64,000 nt of DNA from Eubacteriaceae bacterium (GCA_902362805.1 CABIXY010000002.1:372001-436000); one strand, 5' to 3'; shown: positions 41,889-50,970, counted from the first letter of the stretch. The notes: generated from the letters alone by a model not told the origin. A program made the numbers and translations.

Positions 41889-42809
41889 TTAATCGTCCAA
41901 CTTTCCCGTATGAATCAGTTTGCCCAACGTTTCTAAACCCTCCAAAAATCTTGGACCGTTCCTAGTGATTTTGTCCATAGTCGGATTTTCGTAAGGGATA
42001 AAATACACTTCTTTATTTTTAAATGCATCGATTTGATCAAATCCGTCCGGTTTTACAAATTCCTTTTCTGATGAGAAACAAAGATAAACCTGTGGATTTT
42101 CTTCGATGATCTTTTCGGCAGAAAGCTGCGGCGAGCTGTAGTCGAAATTGAGAGCGATGTTCTCTGCATTGATTAAATCCAGGCTGTTGCCCAGATAATC
42201 TTCTTTACTGCTGGAGTATAAGTCACCCAGATCGATGAAGACACTTTTCTTATCATACTGAGCAAATTCTGCTTTTATATTCTTTGCCTCTTTTTTCATA
42301 TCGCTGACAATTTCGGAAGCCTTCTGGCTGGTACCTGTAATCTGTCCGACGTCTGTGATACCCTTGTAAATGCCGTCCAGATCCTTTGCACCGATAGAAT
42401 AGACGTTAATCCCTGCTTCGCTTAGAGCAGATACCGAGTCTGATGCAGTCTGACCTGATACGAAGACCACGTCAGCGTCAAGTTCTATAATTTTTTCTAC
42501 ATTTCCGCTGTTCGTATCTCCGATCTTTTCTATGCTCTGCGCTTCCTTCGGATATGTGCACCAGTTAGACACGCCGACTACCTGATCGCCCAGGCCCAGA
42601 GCAAAGAGAATTTCTGTGCAGCTCGGTGATAGGGACGCGATTTTCTGTGGTGCTTCAGTAAACTCCATTTCAGTTCCTAAGTAGTCCGTCACTGTCATTG
42701 GAAAGGATTTTGCCGTTCCTTCTGCTTCGCTGTCTTTTCCGCCAGAACCACATGCCGTGAAAGCGAAAGCTAAAACTGTGATTAGAAAAACCGCTGTTAT
42801 TTTTTTCAT
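41889..42809 (-). CDS. Iron-chelate/cobalamin-type substrate-binding lipoprotein
   Basis: A 306-residue lipoprotein. AGGAGGAAC precedes ATG on the minus strand at 42809. The signal peptide ends in lipobox AFTAC near residue 20. The class III binding-protein fold starts at PQKIASLSPSCTEILFALGLGDQVVGVSNWC, followed by the long helix linking two lobes (VSALSEAGINVYSIG). The CTYP and SPSCTE sequences recall the BtuF group, favouring a corrinoid, but iron or heme cannot be excluded. No cobalamin riboswitch is found upstream. Confidence 0.9.
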   Translation of the reverse strand: MKKITAVFLITVLAFAFTACGSGGKDSEAEGTAKSFPMTVTDYLGTEMEFTEAPQKIASLSPSCTEILFALGLGDQVVGVSNWCTYPKEAQSIEKIGDTNSGNVEKIIELDADVVFVSGQTASDSVSALSEAGINVYSIGAKDLDGIYKGITDVGQITGTSQKASEIVSDMKKEAKNIKAEFAQYDKKSVFIDLGDLYSSSKEDYLGNSLDLINAENIALNFDYSSPQLSAEKIIEENPQVYLCFSSEKEFVKPDGFDQIDAFKNKEVYFIPYENPTMDKITRNGPRFLEGLETLGKLIHTGKLDD

Positions 42810-42854
42810 TTGTTCCTCCTAAAATTATCAAAAAATCGACTGTTATATTTAAAA

Positions 42855-42884
42855 ATTATATAGCATAGGCGGACATTTGTCCAA
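42855..42884 (-). promoter_or_regulatory. Promoter with embedded operator for the FecB/BtuF-type operon
   Basis: On the minus strand TTGGAC (42879-42884), an 18-bp spacer and TATAAT (42855-42860). The palindrome GGACATTTGTCC (plus 42871-42882) overlaps the -35 box and spacer, a good repressor site; the regulator is unknown. Confidence 0.65.
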
Positions 42885-42888
42885 TAGC

Positions 42889-42926
42889 AAAAAACCAAAA
42901 AGCAACCTCCGCCATCTGGAGATTGC
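42889..42926 (-). terminator. Terminator after XRE regulator gene
   Basis: On the minus strand GCAATCTCC pairs with GGAGGTTGC (plus 42902-42926), followed by TTTTTGGTTTTTT. Confidence 0.85.
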
Positions 42927-42945
42927 CTTCATTTTGCAACAGATC

Positions 42946-43314
42946 CTATTCTTCTTCTGCTAATTCGTCCAACGCTTTTCGATTGTTTTTTAAAAGAACG
43001 AGTAGGATTTTTTTTTGATCATCACTGCATCCGTTGAGAATGTTTCTGATTTCTGTCTCGAAATTAATTGTGTAGCCCTCAAGATTGTCATGGAGCAGCC
43101 AATCAACAGAAACATGCAGAACATTAGATGCTTTGACGAGGGTTTGAATTCCTATGCCTGTGTTTCCGTTTTCCATTCCACTGACATGTGCGACAGAGAT
43201 ATCCATTTTCTCCGCCAAAGTTTCTTGTGTCAGTTTCTCTTCCTTACGTGCAATTCTAATTCTATGTCCTATTGCTTCATAATTCAATTCAAATGCATTA
43301 TCTCTATCATCCAT
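42946..43314 (-). CDS. XRE family transcriptional regulator
   Basis: A 122-residue protein. ATG at 43314 follows AAAGGA; longer in-frame starts run into the operator. The Cro/CI-type HTH occupies residues 12-70 (IGHRIRIARKEEKLTQETLAEKMDISVAHVSG). The C-terminal tail is acidic and helical. A symmetric site (43344-43364) lies 30 bp upstream and fits autoregulation. It may also control the divergent cyclase gene or the importer downstream. Ligand unknown. Confidence 0.87.
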   Translation of the reverse strand: MDDRDNAFELNYEAIGHRIRIARKEEKLTQETLAEKMDISVAHVSGMENGNTGIGIQTLVKASNVLHVSVDWLLHDNLEGYTINFETEIRNILNGCSDDQKKILLVLLKNNRKALDELAEEE

Positions 43315-43343
43315 GATGCGAATTCCTTTCACTGTAACCCCAT

Positions 43344-43364
43344 TACCTTTGTAAACCAAAGGTA
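43344..43364. promoter_or_regulatory. Putative XRE operator
   Basis: Perfect 8-bp inverted repeat TACCTTTG-TAAAC-CAAAGGTA, 30 bp before the XRE start codon. Confidence 0.6.
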
Positions 43365-43525
43365 TACTATTTACATTATTGTATATTTAAGCAAAAAATA
43401 TTATAATAAACTGTAAATAGAAGTTATTTTAGCTATGATGAAAAGATGAAAATCTGTAAAATCTCCCTTGCTATTTTCTCCTCAAAGGATTAGAATGAGC
43501 ATATCATGGCAGGGAGGAATTGTTT

Positions 43526-45739
43526 ATGCGGGAGGATGTAATGAGGCATGAAGTGATATCACTGGAAGATGATGACGACCTTTTTAAACACATTCCAGGC
43601 AGCGTATATCGCTGCCTGAATGACAAATATTTTACGATTATCAACGCCAATCAGGAATTTTTTGACTTGGTAGGATTTTCGCGTGAAGAAATAGCCGCTC
43701 ATTTTAATAATCGGTTAATCGATATGATACATCCTTTTGAAAGAGAGAATGTGGTTACGAAGATGGGAAAGAGTCTGTCAGACCATGCTAAGTGTACCTG
43801 CAATTACCGTATCCTGTGCAAGGACGGCTGTTACAAATGGATCTTAGATAGCTGTAAGGCAATCGGCAATGCTGGCGAATATGGGACGATTTTAGGCATC
43901 ATGGTAGAAACGACAGAGATTGAAGACACTCGTGAGGAACTGGAACTTTCCCTGGACCGGCATCGTGTTATCATGGAGCAGACTTCTGATATTTTGTTTG
44001 AATGGGATGTCAAAACAGAAAGAATACTTTGTTCTTCCCATTGGGAGGAGAAATTTGGTTATGAGCCATCTATCGAAAATGGCGACAGCTGTAACAAATT
44101 GGCACATATTCATCCGGATGATCTTTTAAAAGCACAGAAACTATCAAGAGAGATTCAGGAGGGAAAACCGTATCTGACAGCGGAACTCCGCATCCGGGAC
44201 AAAGATGAGAACTATCTGTGGTGTCGCGTTCGCATGTCCAACCAGTTCGATGAAAAAGGAGCGCTGATCAAGATTATCGGCATCATTCAGGACATCGATG
44301 AAGAAAAGAGAATGATTGAAAACCTACGCAAGTGTGCTGAAAGAGACGCTCTCACTGGTCTATATAATCGAGCTGAGACACAGAAGCAGATCAAGACATA
44401 TCTGGAACAGACACCTGATGAATACAGCGCTCTGTTTATGATAGATACAGATAATTTTAAATTGGTCAATGACAGCGGAGGCCATCTCTTTGGAGACGCT
44501 GTATTATCGGAGATTGCCGCTGGCATGAAAAAAATAGTCCGCAAGAGTGACATTGTGGGCAGAATCGGCGGTGACGAATTTACCATCTTTGTTAAGAATA
44601 TTACTTCTGCTGCGGCAGCTGAAATCAAAGCACAGCAGTTGCTGGACATCTTTCATCACCTCTTTGAAAATGATAAACGAGGATTTGAGATTACCTGCAG
44701 CATTGGCATTTCCATGTATCCCAGAGACGGCATTGATTTTCAATCTCTGTACAGTTGTGCGGATCAAGCCCTGTATGAGGCGAAAAACCGTAGTAAGAAC
44801 TGTTTTGTGATGTATGACGATACGGCGAGAAGCAAGTTTTCAGGCATCAATCATTCCAGCCTGGGCGCAGCAATTGATTCTGACTTGAGAGCGCCAGAGA
44901 CGGTACCGGAGGATCTAGTGAACTATGTGTTTCAAATTTTATACGATACCAACGATACAGACGAAGCAATCCAGTTGCTGTTGGAGATTGTCGGCAAACG
45001 TTTCGACGTAAGCCGTGCTTACATCTTTGAAAATACAGAAGACGGCAAATTCTGTGACAATACTTACGAATGGTGCAACGAAGGAATTGTGCCGGAGAAA
45101 GAGATGCTTCAGAACATGTCTTATGACGCCCTGGACTCTTATGCAGACTTATTCAGAGAAGATCCGATTTTTTACTGCCGTGATATCTACAAGCTTTCTT
45201 CGGAGGCTCAGATTGCTTTATTTGAACAGCAGAATATCCGTTCTACTCTGCAGTGCGCGATGATGGAGAAGAACCATTTTGTCGGCTTTATCGGTTTTGA
45301 TGAATGTACAGGAAATAGGCTTTGGACAAAAGAAGAAGTAGGGACGTTATCGAGAATTTCACAGATGCTTTCTACTTTTCTGCAGAAAAAACGTGCGCTG
45401 GAAAGAGATCAACGGACGGTCAATCAGCTGCGAAATATACTGGATATGCAGGACGCGTACATCTATGTAATCGATCAAAGTACCTTCAGAATGTTCTATC
45501 TGAACGAAAAAACGAAGCTTCTGGATGAAAGTGCAAAACCGGGCATGTTCTGTTATGAAGCCTTTTTCGGGCGAACGACGCCCTGTGTCAACTGTCCAAT
45601 CAGTCACGAGGAAATAGAGGAAGTCTATAATCCGAAGTACGATGTATGGACAAAAGTGCATGTTGAATCATTTCAATGGGAAGAACAGGATGCATATCTG
45701 ATATCCTGCTATGATATCACAGCTTATATGAAAAAATAG
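43526..45739 (+). CDS. Diguanylate cyclase with PAS-PAS-GGDEF-GAF architecture
   Basis: A 737-residue cytoplasmic protein without membrane segments. ATG 43526 follows GGGAGGA. Two PAS domains lie at about residues 15-130 and 145-260 (LYLWCRVRMSNQFDEKG-like PAC end). The GGDEF domain at about 270-430 has AERDALTGLYNRAE, DNFKLVNDSGGHLFGD and an intact catalytic RIGGDEF, so c-di-GMP synthesis is expected. No RxxD inhibitory site is obvious just before it. A GAF-like domain at about 470-620 (LLEIVGKRFDVSRAYIFE) and a last PAS-like segment ending in CYDITAYMKK follow. Signal unknown. Confidence 0.9.
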   Translation: MREDVMRHEVISLEDDDDLFKHIPGSVYRCLNDKYFTIINANQEFFDLVGFSREEIAAHFNNRLIDMIHPFERENVVTKMGKSLSDHAKCTCNYRILCKDGCYKWILDSCKAIGNAGEYGTILGIMVETTEIEDTREELELSLDRHRVIMEQTSDILFEWDVKTERILCSSHWEEKFGYEPSIENGDSCNKLAHIHPDDLLKAQKLSREIQEGKPYLTAELRIRDKDENYLWCRVRMSNQFDEKGALIKIIGIIQDIDEEKRMIENLRKCAERDALTGLYNRAETQKQIKTYLEQTPDEYSALFMIDTDNFKLVNDSGGHLFGDAVLSEIAAGMKKIVRKSDIVGRIGGDEFTIFVKNITSAAAAEIKAQQLLDIFHHLFENDKRGFEITCSIGISMYPRDGIDFQSLYSCADQALYEAKNRSKNCFVMYDDTARSKFSGINHSSLGAAIDSDLRAPETVPEDLVNYVFQILYDTNDTDEAIQLLLEIVGKRFDVSRAYIFENTEDGKFCDNTYEWCNEGIVPEKEMLQNMSYDALDSYADLFREDPIFYCRDIYKLSSEAQIALFEQQNIRSTLQCAMMEKNHFVGFIGFDECTGNRLWTKEEVGTLSRISQMLSTFLQKKRALERDQRTVNQLRNILDMQDAYIYVIDQSTFRMFYLNEKTKLLDESAKPGMFCYEAFFGRTTPCVNCPISHEEIEEVYNPKYDVWTKVHVESFQWEEQDAYLISCYDITAYMKK

Positions 45740-45751
45740 AAAAGAAATAAG

Positions 45752-45783
45752 ACACCAGGTCTGTTGATAGAGCTGGTGTTTTG
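45752..45783 (+). terminator. Rho-independent terminator after the cyclase gene
   Basis: ACACCAG (45752-45758) pairs with CTGGTGT (45773-45779), then TTTT. Confidence 0.75.
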
Positions 45784-45811
45784 TTACCCTTGACAGAATT
45801 AGGAGAAGAAA

Positions 45812-46474
45812 ATGACCACGATTAGAATAAAACGCATGAACTTACCAACAGAACTGGAAACCGTTGTTGACTTTAAAAACTATGTGAGATACAGCAGGGA
45901 AGAAGAAACAGATCTAACAGACTTGAAAGTAGATGGTCAAGAGATGGAAGCGGGGGATTTAGGGCAGCTGACCTTTGAAAATGTCTTCTTTAACCATTGC
46001 ACCTTTACTGGAGTTTCACTTTATAACTGTACATTTAAAAACGTATACTTTGAAGGATGTGCTTTTCCCAGCTGCAATTTTTCACATAGCTGGCTGGATC
46101 AGTGCAAATTCAGCAACTGTCAGATGAAAGGAGCCGACTTTAGCGAGAGCAGTATTTCCAATACTGAATTTGCCGAATGCAGTCTGAAATACGTCAATTT
46201 TACTTCTTCAAAGTTGAGCAAGTGCGAAATTAGAGAAAGCGATTTATCAGAGGCATTCTTTGCATCTTGTTCTCTAAAGCAAGTGATTTTGGAGAAATCC
46301 CAGTTTATCAATACAGAATTTTTTAAAACGCCGCTCAAGGGCCTGGATTTTTCCACCTGTATTTTGGAGGGAATCAGCATCTCGACGGAAGGTAATGAGT
46401 TGAAAGGAGCGATTGTCAACGTCTACCAGGCGGCAGATCTTGCAAAACTTCTCGGTGTCGTGATCAAAGATTGA
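45812..46474 (+). CDS. Pentapeptide-repeat protein, Qnr/MfpA-like
   Basis: A 220-residue protein, the length of Qnr proteins. TTAGGAG precedes ATG 45812. From about residue 50 to 195 it is made of five-residue units of the A(D/N)LXX type (CTFTGV, NCTFKNV, SCNFSHS, KGADFSES and so on), which fold as a right-handed beta-helix. The C-terminus (AIVNVYQAADLAKLLGVVI) matches the dimerisation end of Qnr-like proteins that mimic DNA and protect gyrase. Gyrase protection is inferred; its native role is unknown. Confidence 0.85.
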   Translation: MTTIRIKRMNLPTELETVVDFKNYVRYSREEETDLTDLKVDGQEMEAGDLGQLTFENVFFNHCTFTGVSLYNCTFKNVYFEGCAFPSCNFSHSWLDQCKFSNCQMKGADFSESSISNTEFAECSLKYVNFTSSKLSKCEIRESDLSEAFFASCSLKQVILEKSQFINTEFFKTPLKGLDFSTCILEGISISTEGNELKGAIVNVYQAADLAKLLGVVIKD

Positions 46475-46483
46475 CCTAAAAAA

Positions 46484-46512
46484 TTGACAGCAGTCCTTTG
46501 AAATGGTACTCT
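46484..46512 (+). promoter_or_regulatory. Sigma-A promoter of acyl-CoA synthetase gene
   Basis: Perfect TTGACA 46484-46489, a 17-bp spacer and TACTCT 46507-46512. Confidence 0.7.
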
Positions 46513-46530
46513 ATTACTATGGAAAGAAGA

Positions 46531-46561
46531 CCTTCAGCTGTCTGTTTTTTGTAGCTGAAGG
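46531..46561 (+). promoter_or_regulatory. 5' leader hairpin of acyl-CoA synthetase gene
   Basis: CCTTCAGCT (46531-46539) pairs perfectly with AGCTGAAGG (46553-46561), with a T-rich 13-nt loop. It lies between the promoter and the start codon, without a T-run after it, so it is not a simple terminator. Confidence 0.5.
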
Positions 46562-46593
46562 AAAGGTAAATTTATATCACAGAGGTTGAATCA

Positions 46594-48333
46594 ATGAAAG
46601 ATTACAAGTTAGAAAAGAAATTTTATGAGTTCCGTGATCTGCGTGAACTGCTCAGAACCTCCGCAGAGAAGTACGGGGACAAGGTGGCTTTTGTCACAAA
46701 GATTAAAGACAAGGCGACAAAAGAGGTAAACTATATCAATACCACTTACGCAAACATGTTCGAAACCATGGGCTATCTCGGCACGGCACTGATAGAAAAA
46801 GGCTACAAAGATAAACGTATCGCTGTCATCGGTGAGAACAGCTATCACTGGTGCCTTTCTTACTTTACTGCCGGTTGTGGTGCAGGCATCGTTGTGCCCC
46901 TGGACAAAGGGCTTCAGAAAGAAGAATTGGAAAGCTGCCTCAACAGGAGCAATGCAGAAGTTATCTTCTACGATAAGAAGCAATCGAAAGTAATCGAACA
47001 GATTTACACAGATAAGACGACCAATCTTTCCCTATTGATTGCTATGGATTTCCAATCCGAGATTGGCGTAGAGTTGATTGACTTGATCGATATGGGACAG
47101 AAATTGGTTGAAAGCGGCGACATGCGTTATCTGGATGCGGAAATCGATCCGGATGCCTTGGGCTTTCTGCTGTTCACCTCGGGGACGACACAGCAGTCCA
47201 AGGCTGTCATGCTCTCACACAGAAATTTCATGAGCTGTAACTATGGCATGAACTGCGAAGAACTGTTCTTCCCGGACGATGTCAACATGATGATTCTGCC
47301 TCTCCATCACTGCTATGGTATGTCAGGCCTTCTGACCTTCCTGTCTCAAGGCATGAAAAATTGTTTCTGCGAAGGGCTGAAGTATATTACCATGAACATG
47401 AAAGAATACGGCGTGTCAGTGATTATGAGCGTGCCGCTTCTTCTGGAAAGCATGTACAAGAAAATCAACAAAGCCATCGAAGCCCAGGGCATGGAAAGTA
47501 AAATCCAGTTTGCGATGAAGGTCTGTGCTGCCAGTGAAAAGGTAGGTCTCAATCTCAGAAGACGACTGTTTAAACCGATTATCGATCAATTGGGAGGCAG
47601 GATGCGTTTTATCATCAACGGGGCGGCGGCGCTGGATCCCGTCGTATCGAAGGGACTCAATGATTTCGGCATTTTGACCGTACAGGGATACGGGCTGACG
47701 GAAACCTCACCGACCATTTCCAGTGAGACCTATCGCTATCTCAAGCCGGGTTCCACCGGCAAATTGATGCCGAATGTAGAGGGACAGATTCTCGAACCTA
47801 ATGAAGAAGGTGTAGGCGAACTGATTGTCCGCGGCGATAACGTCATGCTGGGTTACTATGATAATCAGGAAGCGACGGATGAGGTCATTAAAGACGGCTG
47901 GTTCCATACGGGAGATTTAGCTTATTTTGACGAGGAAGGTTATCTGTTCATCTGTGGCCGTAAGAAAAATGTCATCGTCATGAAAAACGGAAAGAATGTC
48001 TTCCCGGAAGAGATAGAAAATCTGATTAACGTGCTGCCTTACGTGGAAGAGAGCATGGTATTTACGAGAGAAAAGGCCAACGATTTTGTCTTATGGGCAA
48101 AGGTCGTCTACGACAAGAACTATCTGACTGAGAACGATATGACCTTTGAACTGCTGCAGGAACAGTTCGAAAAAGACATGACAGAAATCAATGCAGGCAT
48201 GCCGGCCTATAAGATGGTGAAAAAATATTTCTTGTCCGATAAACCGACCATCAAGACAACGACGGCGAAGACGAAGCGAAAGGACGAGATGGAGCAGATT
48301 TTAAAAGAACTTACAGAGCTGCAGCTGATTTAA
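46594..48333 (+). CDS. Long-chain acyl-CoA synthetase-like AMP-forming ligase
   Basis: A 579-residue adenylate-forming enzyme. The start ATG 46594 follows AGAGGTTG. Motifs are FTSGTTQQSKAVMLSH (ATP loop, about 193), YGLTETSPTIS (about 370), GWFHTGDLAYFDEEG (about 430) and the C-terminal KNGKNVFPEEIE with catalytic lysine-bearing region after KKNVIVMK. It links a carboxylic acid to CoA with AMP release. Lengths and motif spacing fit fatty-acyl ligases, but aryl acids are possible. The iron alcohol dehydrogenase gene follows after 67 bp. Confidence 0.9.
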   Translation: MKDYKLEKKFYEFRDLRELLRTSAEKYGDKVAFVTKIKDKATKEVNYINTTYANMFETMGYLGTALIEKGYKDKRIAVIGENSYHWCLSYFTAGCGAGIVVPLDKGLQKEELESCLNRSNAEVIFYDKKQSKVIEQIYTDKTTNLSLLIAMDFQSEIGVELIDLIDMGQKLVESGDMRYLDAEIDPDALGFLLFTSGTTQQSKAVMLSHRNFMSCNYGMNCEELFFPDDVNMMILPLHHCYGMSGLLTFLSQGMKNCFCEGLKYITMNMKEYGVSVIMSVPLLLESMYKKINKAIEAQGMESKIQFAMKVCAASEKVGLNLRRRLFKPIIDQLGGRMRFIINGAAALDPVVSKGLNDFGILTVQGYGLTETSPTISSETYRYLKPGSTGKLMPNVEGQILEPNEEGVGELIVRGDNVMLGYYDNQEATDEVIKDGWFHTGDLAYFDEEGYLFICGRKKNVIVMKNGKNVFPEEIENLINVLPYVEESMVFTREKANDFVLWAKVVYDKNYLTENDMTFELLQEQFEKDMTEINAGMPAYKMVKKYFLSDKPTIKTTTAKTKRKDEMEQILKELTELQLI

Positions 48334-48400
48334 TTTGTTTATTGAGAAGGTCTCATCTGCGATTTTATTTAAAATCGGGGCGCGGCCGTTAGGAGGAAAT

Positions 48401-49558
48401 ATGCAGAATTTTAATTATTCAATCCCAACAAAGATTTATTTTGGCAAAGGACAGATCAAAAAGCTGGCCAAAGTTTCCCGATATGGCAACAAGGCGCTTT
48501 TGGTCTATGGCGGCGGCAGCATCAAAGGCAACGGTATTTACGATAAAGCTGCGGCAGTGCTGCGAGAGAGTGGAATCAGCTTTTTTGAGCTTTCTGGGGT
48601 CGATCCAAATCCGAGAATTGAAACGGTCGCCTTGGGCGCAGCATTATGCAGAGAAAAAGAAATAGATGCTGTGATTGCTATTGGCGGCGGCAGCACCATC
48701 GATTGTGCAAAGATGATTGCCGCGGCAGCAAAATATGAGGGAGAACCTTGGGATTTAGTCTTGGACGGCGGAAAAATAAAAGAAGCGCTGCCGATTGTCT
48801 GCGTCCTCACTCTGGCAGCAACCGGATCAGAAATGGATGGATTTGCTGTGATTTCCGACATGGATAAAAACGATAAGCTGGATACAGCCAGCGAACTGAT
48901 CAAACCGGCGTTTTCAATTTTGGATCCGAAGTTCACTTACAGTGTCTCAAAGAAGCAGACTGCTGCCGGTACGGCGGATATTATGAGTCACGTTTTTGAA
49001 GTATATTTCACCAGAGAAAAAGATGCTTACCTGCAGGCGAGGATGTGTGAAGCTGTGCTCAAGACCTGCATCAAATATGGTCCTGTGGCCATGGAGCAGC
49101 CGGATGATTACGAAGCGAGAGCCAACTTGATGTGGGCCTCCAGTCTGGCCATCAACGGTCTGCTGTCCTATGGCAGCGATGTGCCTTGGTGCGTGCATCC
49201 TATGGAACACGAACTCAGCGCCTTTTACGACATCACCCACGGTGATGGTTTGGCGATTCTGACACCTGTCTGGATGGAATACGTCCTCTCAGAAGATACC
49301 TTGGACAAATTTGTCGAATTCGGCGTTAATGTATGGGACATCGATAGTGAAAAAGAGCCGATGGAGATTGCAAAGATGGCCATAGATCGTACGAGAACAT
49401 TCTTTGACCAGTTAGGTCTTCCGAAAACGTTGGCAGATGTCGGCATTGATGATAAAAACCTGGCTAAGATGGCCGAGAAGCTGGACGGACTGTTTACTGA
49501 CACTTATGTTCCATTGACCGGAAGCCAGATTCTGGAAATCTATAGACGAGCGTTATGA
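48401..49558 (+). CDS. Iron-containing alcohol dehydrogenase (butanol dehydrogenase-like)
   Basis: A 385-residue group III alcohol dehydrogenase. ATG 48401 follows AGGAGGAAAT; an in-frame ATG at 48335 is not supported. The NAD(P)-binding GGGSIKG and GGGSTIDCAKM lie in the N-terminal domain (about 40 and 95). Metal ligands lie in MSHVFEVYF (about 195) and HPMEHELSAFYDITHGDGLA (about 265-285). It reduces aldehydes such as butanal, or oxidises alcohols, using NAD(P)H. A small inverted repeat at 48360-48377 precedes its ribosome binding site. Confidence 0.93.
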   Translation: MQNFNYSIPTKIYFGKGQIKKLAKVSRYGNKALLVYGGGSIKGNGIYDKAAAVLRESGISFFELSGVDPNPRIETVALGAALCREKEIDAVIAIGGGSTIDCAKMIAAAAKYEGEPWDLVLDGGKIKEALPIVCVLTLAATGSEMDGFAVISDMDKNDKLDTASELIKPAFSILDPKFTYSVSKKQTAAGTADIMSHVFEVYFTREKDAYLQARMCEAVLKTCIKYGPVAMEQPDDYEARANLMWASSLAINGLLSYGSDVPWCVHPMEHELSAFYDITHGDGLAILTPVWMEYVLSEDTLDKFVEFGVNVWDIDSEKEPMEIAKMAIDRTRTFFDQLGLPKTLADVGIDDKNLAKMAEKLDGLFTDTYVPLTGSQILEIYRRAL

Positions 49559-49600
49559 CAGATGTCAGCACTTTAGCACCTTCCAATATCTCAGCAGAGG

Positions 49601-49645
49601 AAAAGACCTTGTATCAAATTGATATCTGATACAAGGTCTTTTGTA
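49601..49645 (+). terminator. Strong terminator after alcohol dehydrogenase gene
   Basis: A 16-bp perfect stem (49601-49616 with 49627-49642) with an A-rich 5' and T-rich 3' end. Confidence 0.88.
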
Positions 49646-49735
49646 AACTGCTTGATGAGTTTGAGGAAGATAGTCTGATATACGGTCGGTAAGGGAAGAG
49701 CATCTATAGAAGAAACATTCTAGAGAGGAGGAGGC

Positions 49736-50962
49736 ATGGAATATATTAGTAGAAGTATAGAAGAGGATTTTTTGAATGCTAACCGAACACATAAGGTCGT
49801 TTTAGTCGTCGGAGCAGATCAGATAGGAAAGACCACCATGATGAAACACCTATCTCAGGGGAAAAAGCGAATCTATGTATCGCTGGATGACTTGCATCCG
49901 CGCACCTTGGCAGACACTGAGCCTGATTTATTTTTTGAAATTTTTAAACCGCCTATCATCATCGACGAGGCACATTTTTCTCCTTCCATCTTACATAAAA
50001 TAAGGGAAATCTGTGAGGACAGCGATGAAACTGGGCTCTTCTGGCTGGCCAGCCCGCCGAAAGCCTCCTTCATAGACGAGGTTAAGAGCGTCATAGGGGA
50101 GAATGCAGTCGTTTTGAAGATGTATGGGCTTTCACTGAGAGAGAAAGAACAGCTTCTGATGTCATCTCCTCTCGATTTCTCCTATGAGGCGATGAACAAC
50201 AGGGAACAGTGCATACCGGCAAAAAGTGCGCTGGATATTTTTTGCTCTATCTGGCAGGGCGACGTACCGAAGATGATCGACGTCAGGCAGGAAGATAAGG
50301 CAAAATATTTTTGGCATTATTTTTATGAGAGTTTGATGCATCAGGTCCAACAGAGTAAAAAAGTCGCACGTTTGACAGAATTCAGTGATTTTCTGGCCGC
50401 ATGCGCCGTAAACATCTGCAAAGTTTTGTCAGTGAGAAGGCTGGCTTTGGCCGCTGGTATCTCTTGTCCCACGGCGACCTGCTGGCTGAACCTTCTGATC
50501 GATCTGGGCATCATTTATCTGCTGGAGCCCTACGAAGATGACGAATTGCCGCATCTGATCAGAAAACCCAAGCTGTATTTTACAGATACAGGTCTTTGTT
50601 CTTACATTTCTAACTGGAAAACACCGAAGGCGTTGATGAGCGGCAAAGAGGGCGCCGACTATTTTGAAAACTTCGTAATTATGGAATTGGTGAAGCAGCT
50701 GGCCAACAGAACTGATGATGTCAAGCTTCGCTTCTTTCGAAATAGCAGCAGTGTGGAGGTTGACGCGGTAATCGTGGAAGGTAACGTGCTGTATCCCTTT
50801 GAAATTAAAAAGACCGCAGCCCCTGCAGAATCGGAAACCAAAAAGTTTCATTTCCTGGAAAGCAAATCAATCGTCAGGGGCAGCGGCGGTATTATATGTA
50901 CTTGTAGAAAAACCAAACAGCTGGATAAGAAGGATTATCTTCTGCCTTGTCACATCCTCTAG
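49736..50962 (+). CDS. AAA_14 / DUF4143 family ATPase
   Basis: A 408-residue stand-alone ATPase. GAGGAGGAGG precedes ATG 49736. Walker A is GADQIGKTT (about residue 26), Walker B PPIIIDEAH (about 78). The C-terminal DUF4143 region has LIDLGIIYLLEPYEDDEL and a nuclease-like FFRNSSSVEVDAVIVEGNVLYPFEIKKT, the D-(E/V)-K pattern of a PD-(D/E)XK fold. Members are widespread and often suspected to be linked to mobile elements or defence. Here no neighbouring toxin or transposase is seen. Confidence 0.88.
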   Translation: MEYISRSIEEDFLNANRTHKVVLVVGADQIGKTTMMKHLSQGKKRIYVSLDDLHPRTLADTEPDLFFEIFKPPIIIDEAHFSPSILHKIREICEDSDETGLFWLASPPKASFIDEVKSVIGENAVVLKMYGLSLREKEQLLMSSPLDFSYEAMNNREQCIPAKSALDIFCSIWQGDVPKMIDVRQEDKAKYFWHYFYESLMHQVQQSKKVARLTEFSDFLAACAVNICKVLSVRRLALAAGISCPTATCWLNLLIDLGIIYLLEPYEDDELPHLIRKPKLYFTDTGLCSYISNWKTPKALMSGKEGADYFENFVIMELVKQLANRTDDVKLRFFRNSSSVEVDAVIVEGNVLYPFEIKKTAAPAESETKKFHFLESKSIVRGSGGIICTCRKTKQLDKKDYLLPCHIL

Positions 50963-50970
50963 GATCGTGA

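Noticed and set aside
41397..41936. 179-codon plus-strand open frame
   Set aside because: Antisense to the FecCD permease and its start; composition of a shadow frame.
42810..42945. Cobalamin riboswitch upstream of the BtuF-like gene
   Set aside because: The region is too short and holds only a promoter, a palindrome and the XRE terminator; no B12-box is seen.
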